This document shows, piece after piece, positions 43,490 to 55,700 of a stretch of 64,000 nt of DNA. The first letter of the stretch is position 1, and each line of letters starts with the position of its first letter. The notes under the pieces are model-generated. The model saw only the letters and a list, made by a program, of their open reading frames with translations. It did not search any database and was not told the DNA's origin. A program made the position numbers and the translations under genes. Source of the stretch: Epinephelus fuscoguttatus (lineage: Eukaryota; Chordata; Actinopteri; Perciformes; Serranidae); assembly GCF_011397635.1 (NCBI RefSeq), contig NC_064767.1, positions 1,877,001 to 1,941,000 on the forward strand. The letters are read 5' to 3'.

Positions 43490-43690
43490 ACATGTTGCAG
43501 TGTTTTCAAAATATATTGTTTTGTGAAATGTTTATGTCTTTTCAGAAATGCTGTAGTGTTGTCTGCATTGTATTGCTCTCTGAAATGTTTTGTTTGTCAA
43601 ATGTTGAAGTTTTTCTTCTGAAATGTCGCACTGTTTGTTTTGCAAAATGTGGTCATGTTTTGTTAAATGTTGTGTTTTGACCCTCGGGGC
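43490..43690. repeat. Degenerate tandem repeat (gttttg...aaatgttg words)
   Basis: Loose reiteration of a tgttttgtgaaatgtt-like unit, ending at 'gaccctcggggccacca', a string common at the end of fish dispersed repeats. Confidence 0.5.
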
Positions 43691-43929
43691 CACCATATAA
43701 CAATAGGACAGTCTAATAAAAATCTCTGTATGTGAGTTCAGCTTTTCTTTATTTGAGGCACTGTTGAACAAAAACCAAAGAGACATTATGACCACATGTG
43801 AAAGACAAAGTTAAAATGAACCTCTCTCCCTTTGCTGGATTTCATTATGTTTAATTTTCCTGCTGTGAACACATCATGAGGTCCACAGATTAAATCACTG
43901 CCTGTATCACATGAATGCAGCATCACGCT

Positions 43930-44143
43930 GTTATCCAATCACATTCGGAGCCTGGCGCGTATCTCGGCTGTGATTGGCTGAAGCGTCTGTCAGTCATGTG
44001 TTTAGGGCGGGGCCGCAGTGGGCAGCTGTCAGACTCAGCACACAGAGCTTCTCCGCCCAAACAGCGAAAACACGGGCTGTTCAAACACAGAGCAGCTGAA
44101 TGTCGCTCATCACCGAGCAGAGATGGTCCTGTAACTGACACAG
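43930..44143 (+). promoter_or_regulatory. gpr155: gpr155 promoter and first non-coding exon
   Basis: A local GC- and CpG-rich stretch holds a CCAAT box (ccaatcac, about 43,936), an inverted CCAAT (attggc, about 43,973) and a GC box (gggcggggcc, about 44,006). A candidate leader ends gacacag|gtgagc at 44,143. No TATA box is visible, as expected for a housekeeping promoter. The next exon acceptor that would fit is at 48,174. Confidence 0.6.
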
Positions 44144-44261
44144 GTGAGCTCACCGTTTGTACACACGTCACTTCCCGTCTTATATCAGTGCCAGATGTGC
44201 ACGTCACCCTGCGGTTTGCGTGTGTCCTGATGTTTTTAGCATGCACCTAGCTAACTGTCAA

Positions 44262-44318
44262 AGCTAACGGTCAGCAGGCAGTGACAATGGAGCTGTCACT
44301 GCCTGCTGACCGTTAGCT
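44262..44318. repeat. Perfect 25-bp inverted repeat with 7-nt loop
   Basis: Arm 44,262-44,286 is the exact inverse of 44,294-44,318; arm centre is ggtcagcaggcagtgaca and the loop is atggagc. It lies in gpr155 intron 1, 120 bp after the first donor site. Confidence 0.95.
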
Positions 44319-44824
44319 TCTCATTGTCTTTAACGGCACGTTATATGCAGTTATATTACCTGTAGTGTCGTCACACAGTACAAAGCTGCTGTCGCTGAGT
44401 GAATGGTGCTCACCTGGCCGCGCTAACTCAGCTAACGGTATGTTCATGTGCAGGGGCGGAACTACACAGGGGCTCTGGGCACCCTCAGATATCAACAGCT
44501 CGTCCTTCATCAATAATGTGAAAATAATCAGTCTGATTTTGCTTCCCTCCTGTGAAGACATATTATCAGAGTCAGTGTGTCAGATTTTAGTGGCTTCTAG
44601 TGGTGAGAACTGGAGGTCACCACCAGCTGAAACTTCTCCTGGTTAGAAGTCCTCCAGTGTCCAGGAGGTTCATACAAGGAGCTGAATCATCCTCAGAGGT
44701 CTCCTCCTCCCCAAAACAAACACATCAGCTGATATAAACCAGAGGAAGACTCAATAGAACAGCTGTACGTCACAAATCAGTGTTTCTTAAATGCTGTTCT
44801 GCACGTCGCAGGTTGCCTGCTTCA

Positions 44825-44998
44825 GCCCCGATCACACAGAAAACATTTTGGAGGCTGCAAAACACGAGCCGTTAAAATTAAATGCCAATAGTAAAAGAAA
44901 AAAAAAAAAACACCTGATGTGCCTTGTTATTGTTGCCAGGCAACCTCCCATCACCTCCCCGACCCTAATCTCTCAAGACAGATTCAGCAATTGATGCC
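44825..44998. repeat. Harbinger-like terminal fragment
   Basis: Starts gccccgatcacacagaaaac, like the string at 20,836, followed by a short degenerate body. It stops where the TIR element at 44,999 begins. Confidence 0.4.
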
Positions 44999-45962
44999 CT
45001 GTCCAAATACCCGCACTTGCGCCCTTGTGCCCCTTAACTGCGCGCTCCCGCTAAGGGGCGCAAGTGCGTAGGGTGTCCAAATTGTCTTCTGTTGTTATCA
45101 AGGGGTGCAAACCTGCGCCCTTAATGCACCGCTTCTGAAAGTGCGCATCAGACCTCACTTCGCTGAAGGATTTTACCCAGAATCCTCCGTAGTGTCGTGA
45201 CGGCCTAACACTGCACAGCTGGCCGGTACAACTCACCATCTTCAAACGGTAACTGACGTGTCCGCGAGCCGTTAACTCCGACTGACAACTACCATTAGAG
45301 GAACATAACGTCAAACAACACGCTGTGTGGACTTAATAATACATGACAGGGTGTTAATAATGAAATAATATACAGTTTACAGTTGACTGGAGGTTTGTAT
45401 GACAGTCCACATCACTTTACAGTTTTGATTGTGTCTTTAATTATTATTATTTTATTACCGTACGTCTTTATAGTTTATTTTATATCACAATTTACCACAA
45501 TTTATCCAAGCAAAAAACATTTTAATAGTAATAACGGTAATCTAGGCTACATTAACGGTAGAGTAAAAAAAGATGGTACAGCTAATATACACATTATTAA
45601 CAGGTAAATTCAAGAGTAAAATTTAATTTAATTTACCTGTTGGTTGGGCATCAGCATCAATACTTGGATGTGATGTAGATGTCACCTTCTCCTGCGGCTC
45701 CTAATCCTCCTCATCATTCGCTGATTGTATCTGTTTATCATTTGCAGCAGCAGTGCTGCGAACAACGTTATTTCCTCTAACGCCATGTTTCGTCTCCTAG
45801 GAGACGGACCAGCTGGACCCAAATGGAAGTGACGTGTACGCAACTGTCCCAGTTCTCCTTTTTAAACAGCGTCAGTCCCTTGCGCACTTACGCCCCTAAC
45901 TGCACTTTTGGCAAGTGCACTTCAGGGAAGACCTCAGGGCGCAAGTGCGGGTATTTGGACAG
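44999..45962. mobile_element. DNA transposon remnant with 27-bp perfect inverted repeats
   Basis: The left end, 44,999-45,025 (CTGTCCAAATACCCGCACTT then GCGCCCT), is an exact inverse of 45,936-45,962. The interior is about 910 bp. Subterminal GCGCAAGTGCG words are repeated. No transposase was found. No convincing target duplication was seen, so the superfamily is open. Confidence 0.82.
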
Positions 45963-46149
45963 AGCCTTACATTGTAGAATCTGTCGGCAGCCCTGTGTGA
46001 AAGACGACTTGTGGGGGGGGGGGCTTTGAGTTTGAATGATGCTGCGCTTTAGCCAATCAAAATGGAGGGGGCGTGGCCGAGACGTGCAGGTGTCCCCAGG
46101 AAATGTGTACCTACAGAAACAGCAAAATCTATAGCGACTGCTCCACCCA

Positions 46150-46745
46150 AAACGCCGTCTCGTCAACGTGAAAAAAATATTTTTTTCCAGTGGATGTCTT
46201 AGTTACAACATGATTGAGCTAACTGGAGTAGTTTCATGTCGTATCTGACATCGGGAGGCTTTTAACAGATGACGTCCTGATGTTAGCTTTGCTAACTGTC
46301 CCTGTCAGCTGCAGCCACTGATGCTTTCTAGACATCGTGATTTCCCATAACTGAATAAATACCACACATAGCAACACAAAACTGCTTTGCTAGCTCAATC
46401 ATGTTGTAACTAAGATATCCGCTGGTAAAAATATTTTATTCACGGACCGTTGACTGAGTTATTACCTTATTTTTATACAGTCTATGGTTATTACAGACAC
46501 CGCTAACGGCTAACGTTAACAGCTAACAGTTAGCCCAGCTAATCTACAATAACCATGTTATTAATTACAAAATGTGCACACAGTAACGTTTGTTCAGTCA
46601 TTGTGTTTATAGACTTAACAAACATCAGATTAGTCTACACGGTGATATAGTGATGTGAAAAATGTGATATATAGCTAAACTCTGCTGGTTTTCTACCCGA
46701 AGTATTTGTAAACAACACAGCGATTCCCTGGGGGCACCGCCGGAA
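46150..46745. mobile_element. Partial copy of the 37,625 foldback element core
   Basis: The segment carries the same order as the centre of the foldback element (agtggatgtcttagttacaa, gatgctttctagacatcgtg, gaataaataccacaca). Its right side then carries, inverted, the 38,372-38,560 arm piece (aatctacaataaccatg, gattagtctacacggtga, ggttttctacccgaagta). Confidence 0.75.
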
Positions 46746-47196
46746 GTGAAGGGTGTGAGTGATCGCTGAGGCCCCTGCACTTCCGTTAGTCGAAAAACTC
46801 CGGGCTGTGCCTCCAGAGGTAAAGGAAGGGGTTTTTTTTTACCGATGGATTTCCAGATTGCCCTGACCATGACCTTCCTGTGTAATTAACCTGCCACTTA
46901 TTTTTATTTATTTATTTCGCAGTAAGTAGTGTGTAGGAGGGATCGACCGATAGGTTTTTTCAGAGCGGGTGCCGATACCAATTATTATGAAACAGAGATA
47001 CTGATAGCTGATATTTACAACCGATGTATGTCTGCTGTATAAATCATAGTTGACACAGAATTTAAAAAATAAACACTGACAAAGAAACACCAGAGGCAGG
47101 ATAAAACCTCAGAATAAAGAGCGACATTTTAGATCTTTCAATAAATAGGAAAATAATTTACAAAAAAAATAAATAAGTAACAAAGTTGAAGAATAT

Positions 47197-47555
47197 TCAT
47201 TCATCTTCTAACCGCTTCATCCTCTTGAGGGTCGCGGGGGGGCTGGAGTCTATCCCAGCTGACACTGGGTGAGAGGCAGGGTTCACCCTGGACAGGTCAC
47301 CAGACTATCACAGGGCTGACACATAGAGACAAACAACCATTCACGCTCACATTCACACCTACGGACAATTTAGAGTCACCAATTAACCTGCATGTCTTTG
47401 GACTGTGGGAGGAAGCCGGAGTGCCCGGAGAGAACCCACGCTGACACGGGGAGAACATGCAAACTCTGCACAGAAGGGCTCCCACGCCCGGGATCGAACC
47501 GGCAACCCTCTTGCTGTGAGGCGAGAGTGCTAACCACCACACCACCGTGCCGCCC
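47197..47555 (-). mobile_element. tRNA-derived SINE-like retroposon, copy 3
   Basis: A third member of the family at 22,988 and 37,079, in reverse orientation. It has a perfect 14-bp flanking duplication, aagttgaagaatat (47,183-47,196 and 47,556-47,569). The near-complete length and intact duplication point to recent insertion. Confidence 0.8.
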
Positions 47556-48174
47556 AAGTTGAAGAATATGCTAGCTAAATAAAAACTGATTATAAAAATA
47601 AATAAATACACAATAATCATAAATACAAAATTTAAAAAATAAAACGAAAAATAATAAATAAAATAAAATGAAGGAGATCTCAATTAAAAGCCAGGCTAAA
47701 AGGTAGGTCTTGAGTTTGCTTTTAAGAGTCTAGAGTGGTACATGCAGGCAGTGAGAAGCACGCCAGGGGCAGTTCAGCAAAACAAAACTGTATATCGGCA
47801 TATCGGTGGAAAATCTCACAGATACCGATAACCCTAAAAATTCATAATATCAGCCCAGCCGATTATCTGTCGACCCCTAAAATGTTCAGGCAGACGTAGG
47901 GCTGGGTGATATGACCTCAAATCAACATCACAATTAATTAAACATTTTCCCTCCATTTATTAATGATTATTTTGTTTTCATTTTTTGCCCTCATATTTCA
48001 CTGACAAGGTTTGTACTGTTAATACGCTCAGCTATTAAAGACCGTGCAGTGTTCATATTCGGAAACGTGAAAGTGCTCCAAGTGCTCAAACAGACTGGTG
48101 GTCGCTGAAACGGTTTTTATCTTGCCTATTTTCACTAACTCCCTGATGTTTTACCATCCCTGCCTTTCTCTCAG

Positions 48175-48391
48175 CGTGCTGATACTCCCCAGCCATCACC
48201 TGACCACTCTCACCTCTCCCCGCCATCATCACCATGGAGACCGCCAACAGCTACGTGCTGATCCACGGGAAGAACATATCCCACAACACCCTGGCGGGCT
48301 CTGCTGTGGGGCCCCACATGTCCATCGACAAGCTTTTCCCAGCTCTCCTCGAGTGCTTTGGCATCATACTGTGTGGCTACATAGCCGGCAG
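48175..48391 (+). CDS. gpr155: gpr155 first coding exon
   Basis: The acceptor tttctctcag (48,165-48,174) precedes 59 nt of leader. ATG is at 48,234 in a strong Kozak context (atcaccATGG), and coding runs to the gtgagt donor after 48,391. It encodes METANSYVLIHGKNISHNTL, then IDKLFPALLECFGIILCGYI, the first transmembrane helix. The Phe-Pro pair of this helix (about residues 35-36) corresponds to the cholesterol-sensing region described in human LYCHOS. Confidence 0.93.
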
Positions 48392-51300
48392 GTGAGTGTG
48401 TGCAACAACAGGTACAAGCTTGTTTTTGTCATTTGTTTTTTTGCCGGAAAATCTTTAGTGAAGCTTCAGTTGACCCCCTAAACTGCTTTACTCATAGAGC
48501 GGATAATGAACATCAGCGTTGTACCCTTTGTTCAGCTAAATTAACTCATGTATGCAGGTTTGTTGTTGTGACTGATTTCCTGTTGTCACTAAACCACAGC
48601 TTTGCACACGGCTCTGCAAACAAGTACATTCTTTCTTTTCTGATGTGTCTCGCTCAACGTCACAGACGGGCTGGAAACAGGTTTGTAGATAGTAGAAAGC
48701 ATCATGGAGGCCGGTGGAAGTGTTCCAGTGGTAACTTCTTTTTTAGATGCTTTCAGACGCTCTATCAACCTCAGTGCCGACTTAATTTTGGATGATGTTC
48801 AACTGCTGCTTGTACAGAAATGGACAGAATTTAGTGGCGGCTGTCATTACATCGTGCCGGCTAAAGGGCTAAAGTGGCGCGTCCATCAGGGTTTCATATT
48901 TCCATCACTGCTGGTCGAAGCTCATCATAGCCGGAGCTGATATATACATGTGACTACTGCAGAGTCATTTGTCCCCGTAGTGAATGCAGATGGTATCCTT
49001 CCCATTAAATACAGAAGCCAGATGTTAGCGAGTGTTAGTGTTTGTTTGTTTTTTGTCCAGTGGCTCAGGGGCTTTAAATGTAGATGACTTTCTTGTTCAG
49101 TTTTACAGGAACGCAGCCACCATGTTAATGTTCTGCTGAATGTAGCGAGGCTGTGATCAACCAATTTCACTGCTAACAGGGTTTTAAAACGTCACGGGTT
49201 TGTAACCGTAAAGACTCAGCTACACTGACTGATTCTGTTCTCACACTCACAGAGGGACGTAATGGTCTGTTATTTTCATGTGAACAATGGTTACACGGCG
49301 AGGAAAATTAAATAAATGTAGACAATTTCCAGCCTAATCATCAGACTGCAGGCGGAACAACACTAACCTAATGACATCAAAATCTAAAACTGTTGCATCC
49401 CGAGCTGTGTGCAGGAATATTTTAAGATAGTGGATAAAAATAAAGAAGTGATGCGTGAGCTGTGGCTTATGTTTTCTTGTGGCTGTTTCTTCCGTTCCAC
49501 CCAACAGGGCAGATATCATCACAGAGAGCCAGGCGAAGGGTTTGGGGAACTTTGTCTCTAAGTTTGCTCTTCCGGCGCTGCTCTTTAAAAACATGGTGCT
49601 GCTGGACTTTGGAGACGTCATCTGGGCGTTTCTCTGGAGCGTCTTGGTCGCTAAGGTTGGTGTTACAGTATGTGTATGAACTTCTTTTACTTTATAGCAT
49701 GGTGGTTAAAAACTGCTCCCTTCCTCTGTGTAGGTGATGGTGTTTGTGCTGGTGTGTGTGCTGACCCTGATGGTGGCCAGTCCGGAGAGCAGATACAGTA
49801 AGGCTGGTCTGTACGCCATCTTCGCTACGCAGAGCAATGACTTCGCCTTGGGATACCCCATAGGTGAGGCAACACACTGACGCCGATCTACCAGTGAAGA
49901 CAAATACTGTATTTATGACACAAAGAGAAAACATCCTCCTCTTCCTCTTCCTCTTCCTCTGTGTGTCCGTAGTTGATGCTTTGTACCGGAGCACATATCC
50001 AGAGTACCTCCAGTACATCTATCTAGTCGCTCCGGTCTCCCTCATGCTCCTCAATCCCATCGGCTTCGCTCTTTGTGAGGTGCAGAGGTGGAGGCAGGCC
50101 AGCCATTCACACAGCACTCTTGGCATCCTGGGAGTCGTAGTCCTACAGGTATTGTGTATATCCAGGTGTTTTAGGGTGAATAACAAACAGCAGCAGGTGC
50201 AACACACTGTTACACCCTGAAGTTCAGTTCGGACCAAAGATTGGTGACAAGACGAAACCGTTTTCGAAGCGGTGTGAACTGGCCGGTCTGAGCTCGACTC
50301 AAGCCGGCTGATGGTGTCACCTGACACTCAGCTGATCAAATGGCCGGCGGCTGGTTTTAAAGCACGTCACCTGATTCAACAGCCAATCAGCTTGTAGTGA
50401 AGTCTGCTGGTCAAGTCAAAATGACCACAGATGGTGTGTTGGCTTGCTGCAGCAGGTGCTCCGTCCCCACCGAGCCCTCTGTTTCCGTCCTCACGGTCTG
50501 ATACACCGTCTCATCGTGGCCACTTCCTGTCAACGTTACAGTCCCAGATGAGAGGGGTTGTACTTTCTAAAAGTACAGGAACTTTCAAGGTAGATTGCAG
50601 GGCTGGCTGTCGCTGATTGGTCAAACACACAAAGTACTGCTGCTTAAACTCCTGTACAGCTTCATCCATAAAAAAAAAAAAAGTACTCCAGAATCAACTT
50701 AGGACAGTTTTAGGAGGGGACAACATTTCTGTTTGTTTGGTAACATTATGAGTAAAGTTCAGCTTTGCTGTCGTCTTCCTGACTCATTTAAAAAAGACGG
50801 GAAGATCACGAGCTGACAGAGACACCACTGCGGTGCTGTGAGACAGTCGGTGACTGAAAGAAATGAAACATGATTATCTTCTTGTTTCAGAGCAGTTACA
50901 TTCTACAGCACCAACATATAACCATCAGACACTCAGCAGATGATTAACTGTGGAGGGACACACTCTTAGTTTCATTTTCCTCCTCTGCATTTTATTCATG
51001 ACATCCAACTTGCAGCAACTCTGCAGCAGTGAATGTCATCGCAGTGAGACAGAATCTGAAGTTCAATTTGTTTCTCAGTGCATCTTTTTTTGTTTTGTTT
51101 TGTTTTTTTTTGTTAACATGAAACAGGCGCAAACTGATTTGCAGGCTGCAGAGTGTGTTCACCCCTCGTCCAGTCATGTTGCTTTGTCATACGCCTGTGT
51201 AGTAATTTGCCAAATCTTCACTGGTCTTAAGACCACCGTGCAAACACAGATGATAATTTGCAGGAGCCTTTTGGTGTCTTGAAAAGTAGTCCTGCATATT

Positions 51301-52677
51301 CTGGGTCAAAACGTGACTTTAGTTTTACAAGTTACACTTTAAGATCTCACTCTCTGGCTGTTAAAGTGATGTTATCTAACCCTCTATCTGTACCGTCTGC
51401 AGGTGTTGAAGAACCCAATCGTATTCATGGTCATCGTAGGAATCGTCTCCCACTTTGCGCTGGGCCAGCGGATCCCTGCTGTGCTATCAGAGTTCATAGA
51501 CGGCTTGGCGAACTCCTTTGGAGGGGCGGCCTTGTTTTACCTCGGCCTCACTATGGTACTGTTTGTTCAGCCTCTTGTGAAGTCTTGTTTCAACTCTAAG
51601 GCCGAGTCCACACTTGATTTGTTCTCAAAAAAAAAAAAAAAGAAAATTCTGTCCACACATGCAAAATCTTGAATGAAAACACAAAAACACAACGTAGGTG
51701 CTGTCATGAGGCCAAACCAAAGGGCGGCGATAGACCCCAGTCACAAAAAGAAAAAGATGTTGTCCAATCAGAAGCCTTAAAAAACGTTATTACTGGAAGT
51801 CTGCGTGGAGCAGTGACCTCTGTCGCTCATTCTGATTCTTCTGTTCCTCAATATAGACGAAGACTAAGGGCTCGAAACACTCATTCACTCAGAGACTCGT
51901 TGAGATCAAGAAATATCCTGAGCTAAACGACCCACAGTGCCGTCATTAGAAAGACAATGGCCAAAAAGATATTGTGTGGTGAGTCAGATCAGCTCTTCAG
52001 GTGAGACATTAAATTTAATCAGTGGCTCTCCACACATGATCTGAAGCTAACGCAGAGGAGGAGGAAGTACACATCTGACAGTAACAATAACTTTGTGTGG
52101 TCGTCTGTTGATGAGCTGCAGCATGACGCGTCCAGTGTGTGCTGGCTGTGGTGGCGCCGGCGTGTTTTAGCCTAACTCTACATTTATGTGTAGACACGTA
52201 AAAACGCCTGTTAGCGACGTTAGAACCAGCTCTGTTTTGGTCACATCTGCCTTTGTACGAAACGTCGCCTCATCTGGGACGCCTCACAAAGGAGATAACG
52301 GGGCACAGTCTGATTACATGAGCTGTCAGTCCCTGTCTACATGTCGACACTGAAAAGTTTCTGAACATCTTCACCCTGCAAGGATTTTTTCAAAAGGTTC
52401 ATGTTTGAGTTTGTGTGTGGATGAAAGGCCAGAACGTGTATAAAAAGCTACACCTGTGTACGTGTGGACGAGGCCTTACCGCACTTTAAACTGAATCAGA
52501 TTTAATTTGCTGCACTTATCTTGTCACTGTTTGAAATGTGTGTAAACATGGAGGATGTCTTCAGACATCAGTCATCTCTGTTTCTGTTTCAGGTCGGCCA
52601 GCTCCGAAAACTAACCAGAGACACTGGAGTCGCCCTGATTCTCCTCATCACAGCCAAACTGTAAGCAGGACCAGGAT

Positions 52678-52730
<53 letters not shown>

Positions 52731-55700
52731 TATGATGTGGTGGTGGCATTGTGTTCTGTATTACTGTTTCTTTCAAAGTGTTTTCACTATATTTAGGTAC
52801 AGAATGACCACAGATTTTAAAGCGTTTTACACAGACATTTAATTTAATTTAATTTAATGTTACACAGAAATAAACATCTGTTACATTCACGCTCTCTCCA
52901 GACAAGTTCATACATTGCTGATAAAGCCAGTCGCCAACAGAGAAAGCTCTCTGTATTTCTCAGGTGTTGGGTGTCTGTGGCGACTTCCTCGTGTAGTTAC
53001 ATCAGTCAGCTAGCCAGAGGTAGAGGGTAGAGGGGAGGGACGATAGCAAAGGAGCAGCAGCTGGAAGTGTGGCGGAAAATCATAAGAAGTCTCCAAGAAA
53101 AGTTTCTGGACTGGATTCTTCCAGATAAAAAAGAAGCTCAGCATTCAGAGGAAGGATTGAAGACGTGGATCAGCTCTTCCTCGTGGGACGGTGCCAAGAG
53201 AAGAGTGGATGCTGCGTCCCTGCTCTTAGACAGGTCATCTGTAAAATACTAGTGCAGTGTCTGATGACTCCATCACTTGGCCTTTCTTCCCCTCTGCTTT
53301 TATTTGAAAAGAGCATGAACTCACAGATATACGTCATTAGCATTTATATTTACACTCACTGGGTGGGTCACACTGCAGGTGCACATATCTCCTCTGTGAC
53401 ACATGGTCAACAAAAACAGGACATCATAAGCTTCACAGAGGAAGTATTCAGTGCAGGGCTGTTTCCTTACACCTCTGACTGATCTCCATGAACCAGGACT
53501 GGTGTTAGAAGTTTTATGTCCCGCTCTACGTCCTCTCTCTGCAGCCTGGTGATGCCGCTGGTCTGCAAAGACATGGTGGATATTCTGGATGTAGGCGTGA
53601 ACAGCACGAGTGCCAACCACACCAGTCTGTCTAACTTTGCCTTCCTGTACGGCGTCTTCCCGACCGCTCCCAGTGTGGCTATCTACGCCGCACACTACAA
53701 CGTCGAGCTGGAGGTGGTGAGTACCATCGATGTAATAATCCTGCTTTGAACAGGGTTGAAGCTACAAAACAATATTTGAAACAATATAATAAGACAATAG
53801 ACGTGTCAGGAAAGTTCAGGCACTCTGTGAGAAACATTACTGAGAGATAAAAAGAGTAAAAACCCCTCGTCCAGCACTTTGTTCTAATGTTGAAGGCTGG
53901 AAGAGTTTTGACTTTAAAACAAGGCATCGTCATGGTGTGTCAAAATTACAAGGCAAATGCCTTTCTCCTGGTCAGGTCACATGGCAAGACCAGGCGATAA
54001 GAGGATCATAAACACACACACACACACACACACACACAGAAGCCAAGAAAATTCCAATTTCTTGCTGGTAATCTGCCATGTAACTGTTTCAACTGTATCT
54101 ACAACACTCAGTATTCATCCCCCACACCATGACACCGCCCTGCTTCTTTCCTCGTCTTCAGGTCCATGCTTTAATAAATTAATACGATTTTATGTCATTT
54201 TTCCAACGAGGAAAAGAAGCACTGTTAACATGGACATCAGAACCCTTTTGTTTCTAAAGTGTGTGGTGTGTTGGAGCGAGGTGGAAAAGTTTGACAAAGT
54301 CTGGACTGTGTAGTAGAACTATGAGATATCTCTGTGGCTAATAACTGTTCTAACATAAACCTCAGGGCAACCCTATAGATTTCTAACATGCTCTTAGCCA
54401 TACCTGCTTTGTTCTTTTAAATGACCACTGTAGCTAAGATTTAAAACCAATAAAACAACATGTGAACGCAGCTCAGAGGAGCCCAGGCTACGTCTTGCAG
54501 GACTCTCAGGCCCCATGTTGATCCATTTTCTCACAGTCAGAGTTGACGGCCACATCTTTCAGCCCTGGAAGCCGCAGCTCCAGTGACAATGGCGAGCTTC
54601 ACACGAGCTCCTGTGACATCATCGTTATAATGTCCTGCTAGAGCCACATACAGCCGGGGTTTACTCGCTCCTCCAGAGCTGAAGTATAGTCACATTTCAC
54701 CTCCAGGTCTCTGAGTATCAAATGATGTGTGTCCTTTTTATCAGTAAGAGTTGAATCACAGAGTTGACATAATGTTCTTTACTGGAGCCATTTTAACAAC
54801 AGTGTTCACCTCTCTATGTGCAAATGTTTCCCCCTAAACACGTTCAGCCCTGACACTATTTTCACACAGCACCATCGCTGCGTCCTGGGCTTAGCTCCGC
54901 CCAAGATATTGTAAATGATTTAACCTTTGTGCCCTGCTCAGAAAATAACTTCAGGAATATTCATTATGACCACAAACTTTTTTAAGGACCATATGTGTCA
55001 CTTTAAAAAATCATTAATTTCTCCATTTTTTGCTTTTTTGTTTTTATTAAAATGATTTTAATCAATTTAAATCATTATTTAATCAAATATTAACCCTTCA
55101 CATGCCAGTTTGTATCATATACCACTAGTTTGCCTAAAAGAGTCCTTTAACTTCCTCCTATGTCCAGAATATGTCATGCCGCCCTCCCCCTGGTAAAGCT
55201 ATGAATTTTTGATCAGTTCTTCCAGGGTTTTACCTGTTAATGATCCAAGCTGAATCCTAAAGGAAACAAAACCATACTTACCTTAGTTAAAATACAAACA
55301 ACTCAGAGCGTTTTTCCCGCTGTAGCAGAGTGATAATGTGTGCTTCTATACTGCTGACACAGCACTGTGGAGATACAGTACGTATACTGCAAAGACAGTT
55401 TTCACGATCCAAGTCTGCGCCCAGTAAATTAAGAAAACCTGAAGCCTTGTATCCAGATTACTTGTTACACTGTCACTTAGTGTTTTAAAGTGTCTTTCTC
55501 TCTGTCCTCTCTTCAGGTGACATCAGGGATGGTGATCAGTACGTTTCTGTCTGCACCCATCATGTACGTGTCGGCCTGGTTGTTAACAATCCCTCTGATG
55601 GACCCGACCCCGCTGGTGACAGAGCTCGAAAACGTGAGCTTCAACATCAGCATTGTCAGCCTCGTGGCGCTGGTGAGTGTGTCTGCAGGTTTATCTTGGA

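Noticed and set aside
44313..44561. Open frames on both strands after gpr155 exon 1
   Set aside because: No domain, no splice support; sequence is intronic and includes repeat fragments.
53321..53695. 124-residue minus-strand frame
   Set aside because: Antisense to the gpr155 exon 53545-53716 and neighbouring intron.
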